Below are positions 9,024 to 17,779 of a DNA stretch of 61,197 nt, piece by piece. Below the pieces are notes generated by a model. It ran no database searches. It was not told the DNA's origin and worked only from the letters and a program-made list of their open reading frames with translations. This DNA comes from JAWXVE01 sp044425575 (lineage in GTDB: Bacteria; Bacillota; Clostridia; Lachnospirales; Lachnospiraceae). The stretch's first letter is position 1. Each line of letters begins with the position of its first letter. The DNA lies in the NCBI GenBank assembly GCA_044425575.1, contig JAWXVE010000003.1, positions 1 to 61,197 on the forward strand. Reading direction: 5' to 3'. The position numbers and the translations under genes were made by a program.

Positions 9024-9383
9024 ATGAAGATTCGAGAGCATTATACATGTCCCTTGGAATTAACTCATGATATGATTAAGGGAAAATGGAAAAGTATTAT
9101 TTTATGGCGGTTGCGACTAGGAAATACTTCTCTGTCTCAACTAGAACGAGATATTAATGGTATTACGCAGAAGATGTTATTGCAACATCTTAAGGAACTG
9201 TCTGAGTATGAATTAGTAGATAAAGTAATACATGATGGGTATCCTTTAAGGGTGGAATATTTTCTAACAAAGCGTGGTAAGCAAATGATTGAAGCTCTAA
9301 CCATTATGCAGCAGTTAGGAATCGAATTCATGTTGGATAATGGAATGGAAGATATATTACGAGAAAAAGGTGTTATCACTTAG
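9024..9383 (+). CDS. HxlR family transcriptional regulator
   Basis: A 119-residue winged-helix regulator of the HxlR/MarR-like family. It begins with CPLELTHDMIKGKWKSIILW, followed by the recognition-helix region GITQKMLLQHLKEL and the wing PLRVEYFLTKRGK. HxlR proteins usually sense electrophiles or redox stress, often through the N-terminal cysteine, here at residue 8 or so. The start is set at 9024 because ATGGAGG directly abuts the earlier ATG at 9018 but is well spaced from this one. It precedes PEBP, VOC and AEC-transporter genes that it may control, which is inferred. Confidence 0.85.
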   Translation: MKIREHYTCPLELTHDMIKGKWKSIILWRLRLGNTSLSQLERDINGITQKMLLQHLKELSEYELVDKVIHDGYPLRVEYFLTKRGKQMIEALTIMQQLGIEFMLDNGMEDILREKGVIT

Positions 9384-9400
9384 GTGATAATACTTTTTTT
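9370..9400 (+). terminator. terminator of the HxlR gene
   Basis: GTGTTATCAC (9370-9379) pairs with GTGATAATAC (9384-9393) with a TTAG loop, followed by seven T. The stop codon lies in the loop. Confidence 0.85.
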
Positions 9401-9422
9401 ATACCTACAAAAAAGTGGGTAA

Positions 9423-9451
9423 TTTACTGGAAGCATTCCACAGGTTATAAT
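9423..9451 (+). promoter_or_regulatory. promoter of the PEBP-VOC-AEC genes
   Basis: TTTACT (9423-9428), a 17-base spacer and TATAAT (9446-9451). The -10 is perfect and the -35 is weak. Confidence 0.5.
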
Positions 9452-9496
9452 CTAGGAAAGAACTAATTAAACGCAACGTAAATAGGAGGAAATCAA

Positions 9497-10003
9497 ATGA
9501 TTGTAACAAGTACAGGAATTGTAGACGGTGTAATTGAAAGAAAATATGGTAAACATGGAGCACATTTTAACATTAATGGAATGCCAACGTACTCTTTACC
9601 ATTCAGTGTTGAGGGGGCACCTGAACAAACAGTGTGTTATGCTATTGTATTAGAAGACAAAGATGCTTTTCCGGTAAGTGGAGGTTTTTCATGGATTCAT
9701 TGGACTGCAGCTAATATTATGAAGACTGAATTAGAGGAAAATGAAAGTCAAACAGCTACAGATTTTGTACAAGGAGTTAACAGTTGGATTAGTATGCAAG
9801 GTGGAGTGCAAGGTGCTGAGTTATCAAGCTTTTATGGAGGAATGGCACCACCAGACGATACCCATATTTATGAATTGCATGTATATGCCCTAGATACGAA
9901 GTTGGAATTAGAGAATGGGTTCCATTTTAACCAGTTGCATCGCCAAATGGATGGTCATATTGTGGATCAGTATACATTAAAGGGAGTGTACCATCACGAG
10001 TAG
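9497..10003 (+). CDS. YbhB/YbcL-type PEBP family protein
   Basis: A 168-residue phosphatidylethanolamine-binding-protein family member, the bacterial Raf-kinase-inhibitor-like type. Visible are the pocket segments TVCYAIVLEDKDAFP near 48-62, FSWIHWTAANI near 67 and PPDDTHIYELHVYAL near 117-131. The family has a small anion-binding pocket; bacterial roles remain unclear. SD AGGAGG lies upstream. A VOC gene follows after 12 bases and probably shares the transcript. Confidence 0.85.
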   Translation: MIVTSTGIVDGVIERKYGKHGAHFNINGMPTYSLPFSVEGAPEQTVCYAIVLEDKDAFPVSGGFSWIHWTAANIMKTELEENESQTATDFVQGVNSWISMQGGVQGAELSSFYGGMAPPDDTHIYELHVYALDTKLELENGFHFNQLHRQMDGHIVDQYTLKGVYHHE

Positions 10004-10015
10004 GAGGGGATAGAA

Positions 10016-10387
10016 TTGATTAAAAAGATTGATCATGTAGTTCTTACAACGAAAAATATTACACGGTGTAGAGAATTCTATTTGGCACTTGGGTTTTGTG
10101 AAAAAGCAGAAAGTAATCGGTATGAATTTTATGCGGGTGATTTTAAAATCAATGTACACATTCTAGGAAATGAATTATATCCACACGCAGGTATGGTGCA
10201 ACCGGGTAGTGCAGATCTTTGCTTTGAAATAGAGGGTGATCTGAGAGATGTGCTCAATAGGATACAAGATCAGGGAATTGAAATCGAAGTGGGTATTGTG
10301 GAACGAATGGGTGTGCGGGGAAAGATGGAATCTATTTATATGCGTGATCCAGATGATAATCTTGTGGAGTGTTGTAGTTATGGATAA
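10016..10387 (+). CDS. VOC superfamily (glyoxalase/bleomycin-resistance fold) protein
   Basis: A 123-residue protein with paired beta-alpha-beta-beta-beta units. It starts with KIDHVVLTTKNITRCREFY and ends with MRDPDDNLVECCSYG, typical of small virulence-protein-like VOC enzymes. Likely metal ligands are His at residue 5, a central His (VHILG) and the C-terminal Glu. The start is TTG at 10016, with AGGAGGGG directly upstream. Its 3' end overlaps the next gene by eight bases. The substrate is unknown; fosfomycin- or glyoxal-type chemistry cannot be read from sequence. Confidence 0.75.
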   Translation: MIKKIDHVVLTTKNITRCREFYLALGFCEKAESNRYEFYAGDFKINVHILGNELYPHAGMVQPGSADLCFEIEGDLRDVLNRIQDQGIEIEVGIVERMGVRGKMESIYMRDPDDNLVECCSYG

Positions 10388-11318
10388 TTTATTATTGGCA
10401 GCAGCCGTAGTTTTCCCACTGTTTTGTATGATGGCTCTTGGTTATATTCTAAGAGCCATTGGCTTATTTGAGGATGGATTTTTACGACAATTGAATCTAG
10501 TTTGCTTTCGCGTATTTTTGCCAACCGTATTATTTATTAATATTTATGAGAGCGACTTCTATGGTCTGTTTTCTATAAAATTAATTGTATTTGCTATTGG
10601 ATTCATTCTTCTAGCACTTGGGGGACTTCTTCTTATTATCCCTCGTATAGAGCATAATAATCATAATCGGGGAGTGGTGATTCAAGGTATTTTTCGAAGC
10701 AATTATATCCTCTTTGGCGTTCCTATTGCATCGGCTCTTTACGGTGCAGAGAATACGGGAACTACTGCAATTTTAATTGCTTTTGTCATACCCCTATTTA
10801 ATCTACTATCTATCCTAGTCCTATCTCTCTATTCTAGCCAGAAGATTACACGTGGAAGTATGATAAAGGAGATATTGAGCAATCCATTAATTCTAGCATC
10901 GGCAATGGCCTTTCTATTTATTTTAACGAAGGTTTCCTTGCCTCATGTGGTAGAAACTACCATTGAAGATATTGCAGGAGTAGCTACACCTCTTGCACTA
11001 ATCATATTAGGCGGAAGTTTTCGATTTTCCAATGTTGGTAAATACAAGAAGCTTCTATGGATAAGTGTAGGAGGGAAGTTAATGATTCTTCCAGCAATCT
11101 TTACCGGCATTAGTATTTTAGTAGGATTTCGCGGTATGGAACTCGGGGCACTTATGGCAATGTTTGCAAGTCCAACAGCAGTGTCTACCTTTACTATGGC
11201 TCAGAGTGCACAGGCAAATGACGAACTAGCAGGTCAAATTGTAGTGTTTACCTCTATGTTATCAATTGTGACACTATGTATATGGATTACCTTGTTAAAG
11301 TCAGGAGGTTTCATGTAA
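10380..11318 (+). CDS. AEC family (auxin efflux carrier-like) permease
   Basis: A 312-residue integral membrane protein with about ten hydrophobic segments. It starts with an inverted-repeat AEC signature, the PLFCMMALGYILRAIG region, and has the late SPTAVSTFTMAQ segment characteristic of this family. AEC members export or exchange malate, other carboxylates or auxin-like compounds. The start is placed at the ATG at 10380, overlapping the VOC stop by eight bases, which implies translational coupling. The longer frame upstream merely reads through the VOC gene. Confidence 0.85.
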   Translation: MDNLLLAAAVVFPLFCMMALGYILRAIGLFEDGFLRQLNLVCFRVFLPTVLFINIYESDFYGLFSIKLIVFAIGFILLALGGLLLIIPRIEHNNHNRGVVIQGIFRSNYILFGVPIASALYGAENTGTTAILIAFVIPLFNLLSILVLSLYSSQKITRGSMIKEILSNPLILASAMAFLFILTKVSLPHVVETTIEDIAGVATPLALIILGGSFRFSNVGKYKKLLWISVGGKLMILPAIFTGISILVGFRGMELGALMAMFASPTAVSTFTMAQSAQANDELAGQIVVFTSMLSIVTLCIWITLLKSGGFM

Positions 11319-11398
11319 CTCCTTATAAAATAAAATTTCCTATCCATGACCTACGAAGTAGTGTATAATTGTGGATATGAGAAGGAGAAGTATCCATA

Positions 11399-12562
11399 AT
11401 GATTGGGTTGTTACTAGCAGTTATTTATTTAGCATTTATTAGTTTGGGCTTACCAGATGCAGTACTTGGGTCTGCTTGGCCTCTTATGAGTGAATCTTAT
11501 GGAACGAGTATTTCTAGCATGGGTTTTGTTACCATTATTATCTCAGCAGGAACGATTCTATCCAGTCTATTTAGCCACCGATTAACCAATACGCTTGGTG
11601 TTCATAAAGTCACTTGCCTGAGTGTATGCATGACAGCAGTAGCACTATTTGGCTTTGCCGCAAGTTCTTCCTTTTACATCTTGTGTCTATGGGCTATTCC
11701 TTATGGATTAGGGGCAGGTAGTGTAGATGCAGCACTTAATAATTACGTTGCACTCCATTTTGAAAGCAAGCATATGAGTTGGCTTCATTGTATGTGGGGA
11801 TTAGGTGCCACTGCTGGTCCCTATATTATGAGTATGGCGTTAACTAGGCAGTTAGGATTTCAAGGTGGGTACTTCATTCTATTTGGTATTCAGATTATAC
11901 TTACACTTATTATTTTTATAAGTACACCTATATGGAAAATGCATAGGAAACAAGAGATATCTCAAGATATGCAGTCAGAAAGTACTCCGCTGAGATTGGG
12001 AGAAATCTTTCGCATAAAAGGTGTAGTGCAAATGGCAGTTGCATTTTTTTGCTTTTGTGCCATTGAACAAACAACAGGTTTGTGGGCTAGTAGTTATTTA
12101 ATCTATCACCACGGCATGGAAGCAGAACTGGCAGTAGGATTTACGGCATTATTTTATCTAGGGATTACGGTGGGAAGAGGAATTAACGGATTTCTTGCTA
12201 TGAAATATGAAGATGAGCAGCTGATACGAGGTGGTGCAGTTATTATGACAATAGGTGTGGTGGTCTTGCTATTCTCGCCTGTACAACAAGTGGCATTAGC
12301 GGGAATTGCCCTAATCGGACTGGGTTCGGCACCAGTGTACCCATGTATTATTCATGCTACTCCAAAGAACTTTGGCACAACACATTCGGCTGCTATCACA
12401 GGGGTGCAAATGGCATCTGCGTATACGGGTACCTTAGTGATGCCAGCACTTTTTGGAATCATTGGTAAGACATTTGGATTTGTACTATATCCAGTTTATA
12501 TTGGTTTGTTATTGCTATCCATGGTAATCATGTATGAAAAATTAATGAAGATGCTCGCCTAA
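11399..12562 (+). CDS. MFS transporter
   Basis: A 387-residue major facilitator with about twelve hydrophobic segments in two halves. The first half has the LGLPDAVLGSAWPLM segment and the second half FYLGITVGRGINGFLA, similar to sugar-type MFS permeases of the FucP/YfkF kind. The conserved cytosolic motif between helices 2 and 3 is degenerate (SHRLTNTLGVHKV). The substrate is unknown. SD GAAGGAG lies 11 bases upstream. The gene ends in a terminator containing its stop codon and is convergent with the following TauE gene. Confidence 0.8.
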   Translation: MIGLLLAVIYLAFISLGLPDAVLGSAWPLMSESYGTSISSMGFVTIIISAGTILSSLFSHRLTNTLGVHKVTCLSVCMTAVALFGFAASSSFYILCLWAIPYGLGAGSVDAALNNYVALHFESKHMSWLHCMWGLGATAGPYIMSMALTRQLGFQGGYFILFGIQIILTLIIFISTPIWKMHRKQEISQDMQSESTPLRLGEIFRIKGVVQMAVAFFCFCAIEQTTGLWASSYLIYHHGMEAELAVGFTALFYLGITVGRGINGFLAMKYEDEQLIRGGAVIMTIGVVVLLFSPVQQVALAGIALIGLGSAPVYPCIIHATPKNFGTTHSAAITGVQMASAYTGTLVMPALFGIIGKTFGFVLYPVYIGLLLLSMVIMYEKLMKMLA

Positions 12563-12583
12563 TAGGGAAGCATCTTCATTTTT
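12544..12583 (+). terminator. terminator of the MFS gene
   Basis: A 12-bp stem pairs AATGAAGATGCT with AGCATCTTCATT (ends at 12580), followed by TTTT. The stop codon lies in the loop. Confidence 0.85.
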
Positions 12584-12615
12584 AAATAGACCATAATAAA
12601 GTAATCTGAAATAAT

Positions 12616-13392
12616 CTAAGTTGGTAGATAAGTAGCAGCAATCATAAATACACCTAGTGATGCAAGTACCGTTCCAGTAGCGCGATTTAATAGCTTTGGA
12701 TGTGCTTTATTAGCAAAGCGTGCACCGAGTAATGCAAAAATCAAAGTAGATGCTACACAAAGAACAAAGATCGTTGGGTCTGGAGTAACACCCTCTAAGA
12801 TAAAGTGAGAAGAAGCTCCGAATAATGCGGTAAAGGTCATAATAAATACGCTTGTGCCAACAGCGGTCTTTAATTCATATCCCAATACAGTTGTGAGAAG
12901 AATCAACATCATAATTCCACCACCAGCTCCAATAAATCCACAGATAAAGCCAATAATGGCACCACAAAAGATAGGCATTAATACTTGGAGCTTGCCCTTA
13001 AATACTCTAGGGCTAGCAGGTTTTTCATCAATAAAGGACTTGCGTAGAAAGTTGATTCCCATAATTAATGCAGAGAAAATCGTTAAGTTTCCAATAGTTA
13101 CGGCAGGTAGCATGTGAGAGATAATAGCTCCAACACCAGTGAAGATTAGAACGGTAATAAATAGGGACTTACTTCTCTTAAGGTCGATATTCTTGTTCTT
13201 TCCATAAGTATATGCTGAGGCTGCACTAGCCAATACATCAGATGCTAGAGCAATTCCAATGGCTTCGTAGGGATTCATTCCAAGGAATGTAATAAGCATG
13301 GGTGAGATTACAACTGCTGCACTCATGCCAGCAAACCCTGTTCCAAGACCTGCACCTAGTCCCGCAATAATACATATTAGTACTGTTTCCAT
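12616..13392 (-). CDS. TauE/SafE family permease (anion/sulfite exporter-like)
   Basis: A 258-residue membrane protein with about eight hydrophobic helices and the two family repeats: GLGAGLGTGFAGMSAAVV at the N-terminus and GFICGFIGAGGGIMMLI in the middle. TauE/SafE proteins move sulfite, sulfonates or other organic anions. The start is the second ATG (13392) because GGAG sits six bases upstream; the first ATG is part of the SD. It is monocistronic. A paralogous family member is encoded at 34656. Confidence 0.85.
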   Translation of the reverse strand: METVLICIIAGLGAGLGTGFAGMSAAVVISPMLITFLGMNPYEAIGIALASDVLASAASAYTYGKNKNIDLKRSKSLFITVLIFTGVGAIISHMLPAVTIGNLTIFSALIMGINFLRKSFIDEKPASPRVFKGKLQVLMPIFCGAIIGFICGFIGAGGGIMMLILLTTVLGYELKTAVGTSVFIMTFTALFGASSHFILEGVTPDPTIFVLCVASTLIFALLGARFANKAHPKLLNRATGTVLASLGVFMIAATYLPT

Positions 13393-13564
13393 AGTAATCT
13401 CCATTTCGTAAGCTATAATCTACTCATAGCAGTTTCTATCAGAACAATTATACCCCCACACCTAGCCAGGGTCAAGTGAAATATCTGTGTAATAGGTAGG
13501 ATAACCATTCTTGAACTAGTACATATGATAGGAGAAAGAGAATAAATCAAAGTGGGGTATTTAG

Positions 13565-14191
13565 ATGACTAGTATAATGGGTGAATCTATTTTAACGGCC
13601 AAAATGTTACAAGGATATTTGTTTAGTATTCGAAAAGAAGCACCTGATTTTTCCCAGTTATTCTTAGAAGAAGGAGAGCTAGAAGGTGTGCGAGGTGACT
13701 TGGCCTTCTGTCAAATGTTATTAGAAACAGGTAATTTAACATTTGCGGGTAGTGCAGTCACCCTAGACCAGTATAATTTGTTTGGATGCGGTGTTTTAAT
13801 AAATGGACAAAAGGGGGATTCCTTTGGGACACCAGAAATAGGAGTGCGTGCATTCATCCAGCATTTGAAGGGATATGCCACAGAGGAACCATTAGTACAT
13901 CCCTGTGTTGATCCTCGATATAAGTATGTTGTAAAAGGATGTGCACCTTATGTGGAACATTTAGGGATCCAAGAAAATCCAATTGGAAAAGGATGGGCAG
14001 CAGGGGTCAACTATGGAAGTAAGATTCTAAATATTTATAATCGAGTGATTCGTCTTTACGAAACAAAGATGCCATTAGAACCTGATACACTCTACCGTGT
14101 ACAAGTTGGAGCCTATAGTAATCAAGAAAATGCAAAAGCACAAGTGAAGAGATTACAAGAGGCGGGGTTTGAAGCATTTATTACACAATAA
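13565..14191 (+). CDS. glucosaminidase-domain protein with half a SPOR domain
   Basis: A 208-residue protein. Residues 1-165 match an endo-beta-N-acetylglucosaminidase (LytG/FlgJ-like) domain: the catalytic Glu is probably in MLLETGNLTF, followed by YNLFGCGV and the later GKGWAAGVNYG. Residues 176-208 (YRVQVGAYSNQENAKAQVKR onward) begin a SPOR peptidoglycan-binding domain. That domain stops after about 32 residues, half its usual length, and a terminator follows. No signal peptide is seen. Cell-wall hydrolysis is the family role; how this protein would leave the cytoplasm is unclear. Confidence 0.75.
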   Translation: MTSIMGESILTAKMLQGYLFSIRKEAPDFSQLFLEEGELEGVRGDLAFCQMLLETGNLTFAGSAVTLDQYNLFGCGVLINGQKGDSFGTPEIGVRAFIQHLKGYATEEPLVHPCVDPRYKYVVKGCAPYVEHLGIQENPIGKGWAAGVNYGSKILNIYNRVIRLYETKMPLEPDTLYRVQVGAYSNQENAKAQVKRLQEAGFEAFITQ

Positions 14192-14200
14192 TTTTAAGAA

Positions 14201-14234
14201 AAGAGATTGTCCTGTTAGTGACAATCTCTTTTTT
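14201..14234 (+). terminator. terminator of the glucosaminidase gene
   Basis: AAGAGATTGTC (14201-14211) pairs with GACAATCTCTT (14220-14230), followed by T residues. It lies between convergent genes. Confidence 0.85.
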
Positions 14235-14252
14235 CTCTGAAAATATAAATAT

Positions 14253-15440
14253 TTATAGTTGGTGCTGTTGCTTATATTCTGCCACAACATCTTGAATACG
14301 TTCGCTCGGATTTAATAATTCACTAATAGAAGTATCGTGATTTAAGGTATCGATTAAGTAGGCAATATACTTACTCATTCCACAATTAATATACCATGGT
14401 CGTTGTAATAATTCAGGAGATTGATAGATTAAGTCTGTAGTTAATACTTTATCAATAATTCCATCTTCATAAGCTTTGTCAAATGCTTCCAATCCATTGG
14501 TAAATAATCCAAAAGTCGTTGCCACAAAGACACGTTTCGCTTTTCTAGATTTTAGAAGTGCGGCAACTTCAATGGCACTATCTCCAGAAGAAATCATATC
14601 ATCAATAACAAGTAAATCTTTGCCCTCTACATTAGTGCCAAGGAATTCATGTGCTACAATTGGATTTCGTCCATTCTTAATAACAGTATAATCACGCCTC
14701 TTGTAGAACATTCCCATATCTAGTCCTAACACATTGGCGAAATAAATGGCACGTCCCATACCACCTTCATCAGGACTAATGACCATCATATTGTCCGCAT
14801 CGATTATTAAATCGTCAAAGTTTTTCAGCAATCCTTTAATAAATTGATAAGCAGGTTGTACCGTTTCGAATCCATGAAGTGGAATGGCATTTTGAACACG
14901 TGGGTCATGGGCATCAAAAGTAATAATATTATCTACACCCATACGCACAAGTTCTTGTAAAGCAATGGCACAATCAAGAGATTCCCTTGCGGTTCTCTTA
15001 TGTTGTCTGCTCTCATATAAGAAAGGCATAATTACCGTAATTCTTCTGGCTTTACCACCAACGGCAGCAATAATACGCTTTAAGTCTTGGTAGTGGTCAT
15101 CTGGGGACATATGATTTTCTTTACCACATAAGGAGTAAGTTAAGCTATGGTTACATACATCCACTAAAATATATAAATCACATCCACGAACAGATTCTAA
15201 TACAACACCTTTGGCTTCCCCAGTGCCGAATCGAGGTACCTTTGTGTTAATAATGTAAGAATCACGCTTATAGCCGGCAAATATTAAGCTATCCTCTTGA
15301 TCATTTTTACGATTGGTTCTCCAATTAATTAAATAATTGTTAATCTTCTTTCCTAGAGTAGTGCATCCAGCTAATGGAATTACTCCAAGTGAACCAAAAG
15401 GAATGGTGTCTAGGTTACGTTGTTCCTCAAGAATGTCCAT
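14253..15440 (-). CDS. prs: ribose-phosphate pyrophosphokinase, long clostridial form
   Basis: A 395-residue PRPP synthetase, which transfers pyrophosphate from ATP to ribose-5-phosphate to supply purine, pyrimidine, histidine and NAD synthesis. Visible are PFLYESRQHKRTARE, the DAHDP motif near 195 and the PRPP-binding loop LLVIDDMISSGDSAIE near 275-290. It is about 80 residues longer than the Bacillus enzyme because of N-terminal and internal extensions, as in other Lachnospiraceae. The start is ATG at 15440 with GTGAGG upstream, overlapping none of dnaC except its terminal bases. Confidence 0.88.
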   Translation of the reverse strand: MDILEEQRNLDTIPFGSLGVIPLAGCTTLGKKINNYLINWRTNRKNDQEDSLIFAGYKRDSYIINTKVPRFGTGEAKGVVLESVRGCDLYILVDVCNHSLTYSLCGKENHMSPDDHYQDLKRIIAAVGGKARRITVIMPFLYESRQHKRTARESLDCAIALQELVRMGVDNIITFDAHDPRVQNAIPLHGFETVQPAYQFIKGLLKNFDDLIIDADNMMVISPDEGGMGRAIYFANVLGLDMGMFYKRRDYTVIKNGRNPIVAHEFLGTNVEGKDLLVIDDMISSGDSAIEVAALLKSRKAKRVFVATTFGLFTNGLEAFDKAYEDGIIDKVLTTDLIYQSPELLQRPWYINCGMSKYIAYLIDTLNHDTSISELLNPSERIQDVVAEYKQQHQL

Positions 15441-15448
15441 GAAATACC

Positions 15449-16420
15449 TCACTTTCTGTTTACTGTGGTTTTTTTAATTAGTCTTATGTCTTTGCCAGTA
15501 ATCTTGCATAACTGGAAGTTAGCCGTAATGCGAGAGAAGATTCGGTCTGAGTATACAGTATGAATATCTTCTAATGAATAATTCGTCGAAATAATCATTG
15601 GTCGTTTCCTCAAATGTCGCTCGTTGATACAAGAAAACAGTTGAGAAGTAACGAATGCATTCGTTAACTCCGTTCCTAAATCATCGATAATGAGTAAGTC
15701 GCAAGAATAAATATCTTGGTATACTTCCTTCAAGTCTTGTTTGCTGTTGTAATCAAATGAGTAGGAGGATAAAAGTTCAAAAAATGAAGTGGTACTAAAG
15801 TAGAGCACTGAGTAACCAGCCTCAATTAATTCTTTGGCAATACAACATGATAAGAACGATTTTCCAGTACCTACTGTACCATAAAAGAAAATGTTTTGGT
15901 AGTCATTTAAGAATCTTTTAACAAAAATTTTAGAAGTTGAAGTTGCATTTTGAAAACGCTTCAAATCTTCTCCTTCATAAAAGGATTCCTCTAATGTAGA
16001 GAAATTATTCTCTACAAGCATGGGTAAAATAAGAGATTGTTCATATAGTAATGCAATTTCTTTCTGTTTAAAACAAGAACATTTTTCGCGGTTTAAATAG
16101 CCAGTATCTTGGCATAATGCACAGGTATAAATAGGTTGCAAATAATCGGCAGGATATTGGTAGGCTAATAAGTAGCCTTCCTTCTTGTGACGTAGTTCCT
16201 CAATCATCTCTCGTAAAGTAGTAAGTGCTTCAGGATCACCATTTAGCAATTCCTTGCCCTTAGCAACACTAATGGATGCAATGGTATCTTCTAGTTCTTT
16301 GTATTCGGGAATCATCTGATGAATTTCATCAATGCGACTTTGTAAAAGTCGTCTATTATGTAGTTGCAAGTGTTCGTATTCCCGCATGATAGCTTGATAC
16401 TGTATGTTAGTCAGTGACAA
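15449..16420 (-). CDS. dnaC: DnaC/DnaI-like replicative helicase loader
   Basis: A 323-residue AAA+ ATPase. The N-terminal 95 residues are helical, then a zinc-binding cysteine cluster (CALC at 100-103, CSCF at 114-117) precedes the ATPase core. Walker A is GTVGTGKS at 181-188 and Walker B is LLIIDDLGTE near 238. The family loads the hexameric helicase onto DNA. The start is TTG at 16420, with AAAGGAG upstream. It lies 14 bases after dnaD, so this is a primosome operon dnaD-dnaC-prs. Confidence 0.85.
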   Translation of the reverse strand: MSLTNIQYQAIMREYEHLQLHNRRLLQSRIDEIHQMIPEYKELEDTIASISVAKGKELLNGDPEALTTLREMIEELRHKKEGYLLAYQYPADYLQPIYTCALCQDTGYLNREKCSCFKQKEIALLYEQSLILPMLVENNFSTLEESFYEGEDLKRFQNATSTSKIFVKRFLNDYQNIFFYGTVGTGKSFLSCCIAKELIEAGYSVLYFSTTSFFELLSSYSFDYNSKQDLKEVYQDIYSCDLLIIDDLGTELTNAFVTSQLFSCINERHLRKRPMIISTNYSLEDIHTVYSDRIFSRITANFQLCKITGKDIRLIKKTTVNRK

Positions 16421-16434
16421 GGTATTCTCCTTTG

Positions 16435-17487
16435 TTAATTGCTAATTAATTCCTTCTCAAGTTCATCGAAATTATATTGGTTATGTGCAAATTGGTTAAA
16501 CCGGTTGGCAGATTTACTGGTGTTATTGTTGCTAGATTGTGTATTGCGAGTTTTCATATAATTGCGGTCGCAAACTTCAATATCCTTAAGAGAATGTACC
16601 TCTTGTTCGTGCCAGCTATTGAGAATCTTATTGGCATATTCAAAGCGATGGTGATCTGTAGCTAATACACTACGATTACAAGCTTCCATTATAATATCAA
16701 TAGTGAAACCAAGTTCCTTCTTCCAACGTGTAATAAAGTTTAACTCTAACTCTGTAGGTTGATGAGATTTTCCAAGGGCTTTCATTACGGTATAAACAGA
16801 TTTGTCATAAGTGGCGGCAATTTGCATTGCTTCTTCAGGGGTGGTTATCTGCTCTTTTGCCCAATTTCGTGCAACTGTTTCAATATAACGGAAATCTTTC
16901 TTATCACGTTCCACGCAATATTGAATGAGGAAGTCAATTAAATCAATGGAAAATCGTAGCTCATCATAGATAAAATAAATACTACGAATATCACTAGGTG
17001 TTAAAGTCTTGCATAAGTATTGTTCAATAATAAAGAGGAGCTGTGCTGCATCTTCCGTTTCCTTAAAAGAGCTAATGTCATCTAAGCTATAAGAAGGCTT
17101 ATCCACTGTTTCTACCATGGCAGGTAGAGAGGATGGTGGTGGTAATACTTGGGTGGTTCCTGGGGCAAATGGAATAACCGTAGAATCATCTTCCCGCAAT
17201 TCCTTCAAATAAATACCAACAAGAGCATTAGATTCATTGTATTCTAAAGAAAGTAGACTCTTAGTCTCCCAATATTTTAAAGCACGCACGACATCTTTCT
17301 CCGTATGATTAAATTGGTCCGCAATTTCGGACACGCTTGTACAAGAGTTGGTGTTCATCATTCGTACAAGATATAAGTAAATCTTTAATTGTGCATCATT
17401 GGCTTCCTTCATATAAAAGTCAATAAAACGATTGGAAATAGTAGTTGTATGGTTGTTGCGATTGGTATGGATTGTTAAACGACTCAT
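16435..17487 (-). CDS. dnaD: DnaD domain replication initiation protein
   Basis: A 350-residue protein with an N-terminal winged-helix region (about 15-95, ending in the segment VVRALKYWETKSLLSL) and two helical DnaD/DnaB-type modules. The last module (about 240-305) carries FITRWKKELGFTIDIIMEAC and the family-typical YANKILNSWHEQ. DnaD-type proteins bind and remodel origin DNA and help load the helicase. The start ATG follows AGGTGAG. Its promoter region contains a cluster of DnaA boxes. Confidence 0.85.
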   Translation of the reverse strand: MSRLTIHTNRNNHTTTISNRFIDFYMKEANDAQLKIYLYLVRMMNTNSCTSVSEIADQFNHTEKDVVRALKYWETKSLLSLEYNESNALVGIYLKELREDDSTVIPFAPGTTQVLPPPSSLPAMVETVDKPSYSLDDISSFKETEDAAQLLFIIEQYLCKTLTPSDIRSIYFIYDELRFSIDLIDFLIQYCVERDKKDFRYIETVARNWAKEQITTPEEAMQIAATYDKSVYTVMKALGKSHQPTELELNFITRWKKELGFTIDIIMEACNRSVLATDHHRFEYANKILNSWHEQEVHSLKDIEVCDRNYMKTRNTQSSNNNTSKSANRFNQFAHNQYNFDELEKELISN

Positions 17488-17522
17488 GTACTCACCTGTT
17501 TCTTAGTTTTTAAAGTAGTAGA

Positions 17523-17528
17523 ATTATA
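17523..17528 (-). promoter_or_regulatory. probable -10 of the dnaD-dnaC-prs operon
   Basis: On the minus strand TATAAT lies about 36 bases before the dnaD start. The sequence 17 bases upstream (TTTCTT) is a weak -35, which would fit an activated or repressed promoter. Confidence 0.5.
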
Positions 17529-17597
17529 ACACAACAATTCTGAAAAAGAAACACTTAAATTCCTCGCAAATGCCCATAAACACTAGATTCTAGAGAA

Positions 17598-17779
17598 TGT
17601 GGATAATGTGGATAGTGTGGATAAATTTATGAATAGATCCTGTAGTTATTATAATCAATCTATGAAAATAAAGCAGTTATCATAATTAGGACACACAAAT
17701 TTTAGAAAGTTTTTAGAATTAACTATCCACATACAATTATTCACATTTTGTATGTGGATAGTGTGGATAATGTGGAAAA
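17598..17779. promoter_or_regulatory. cluster of eight DnaA-box-like 9-mers upstream of dnaD
   Basis: Three contiguous 9-mers lie at 17598-17606 (TGTGGATAA), 17607-17615 (TGTGGATAG) and 17616-17624 (TGTGGATAA). Opposite-strand boxes lie at 17723-17731 (CTATCCACA) and 17737-17745 (TTATTCACA). A second contiguous triplet lies at 17753-17761 (TGTGGATAG), 17762-17770 (TGTGGATAA) and 17771-17779 (TGTGGAAAA). The DnaA consensus is TTATNCACA. The cluster fills the interval between murC and the dnaD promoter, so DnaA control of the primosome operon is likely. Confidence 0.8.

Noticed and set aside
10248..10379. A longer N-terminus for the AEC permease
   Set aside because: The extra 44 residues are the VOC gene read in another frame; the ATG at 10380 begins a normal first helix.
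17598..17779. The DnaA-box cluster as the chromosomal origin
   Set aside because: No dnaA, dnaN or rpmH is nearby and no clear unwinding element was found. A regulatory or titration site is the safer reading.
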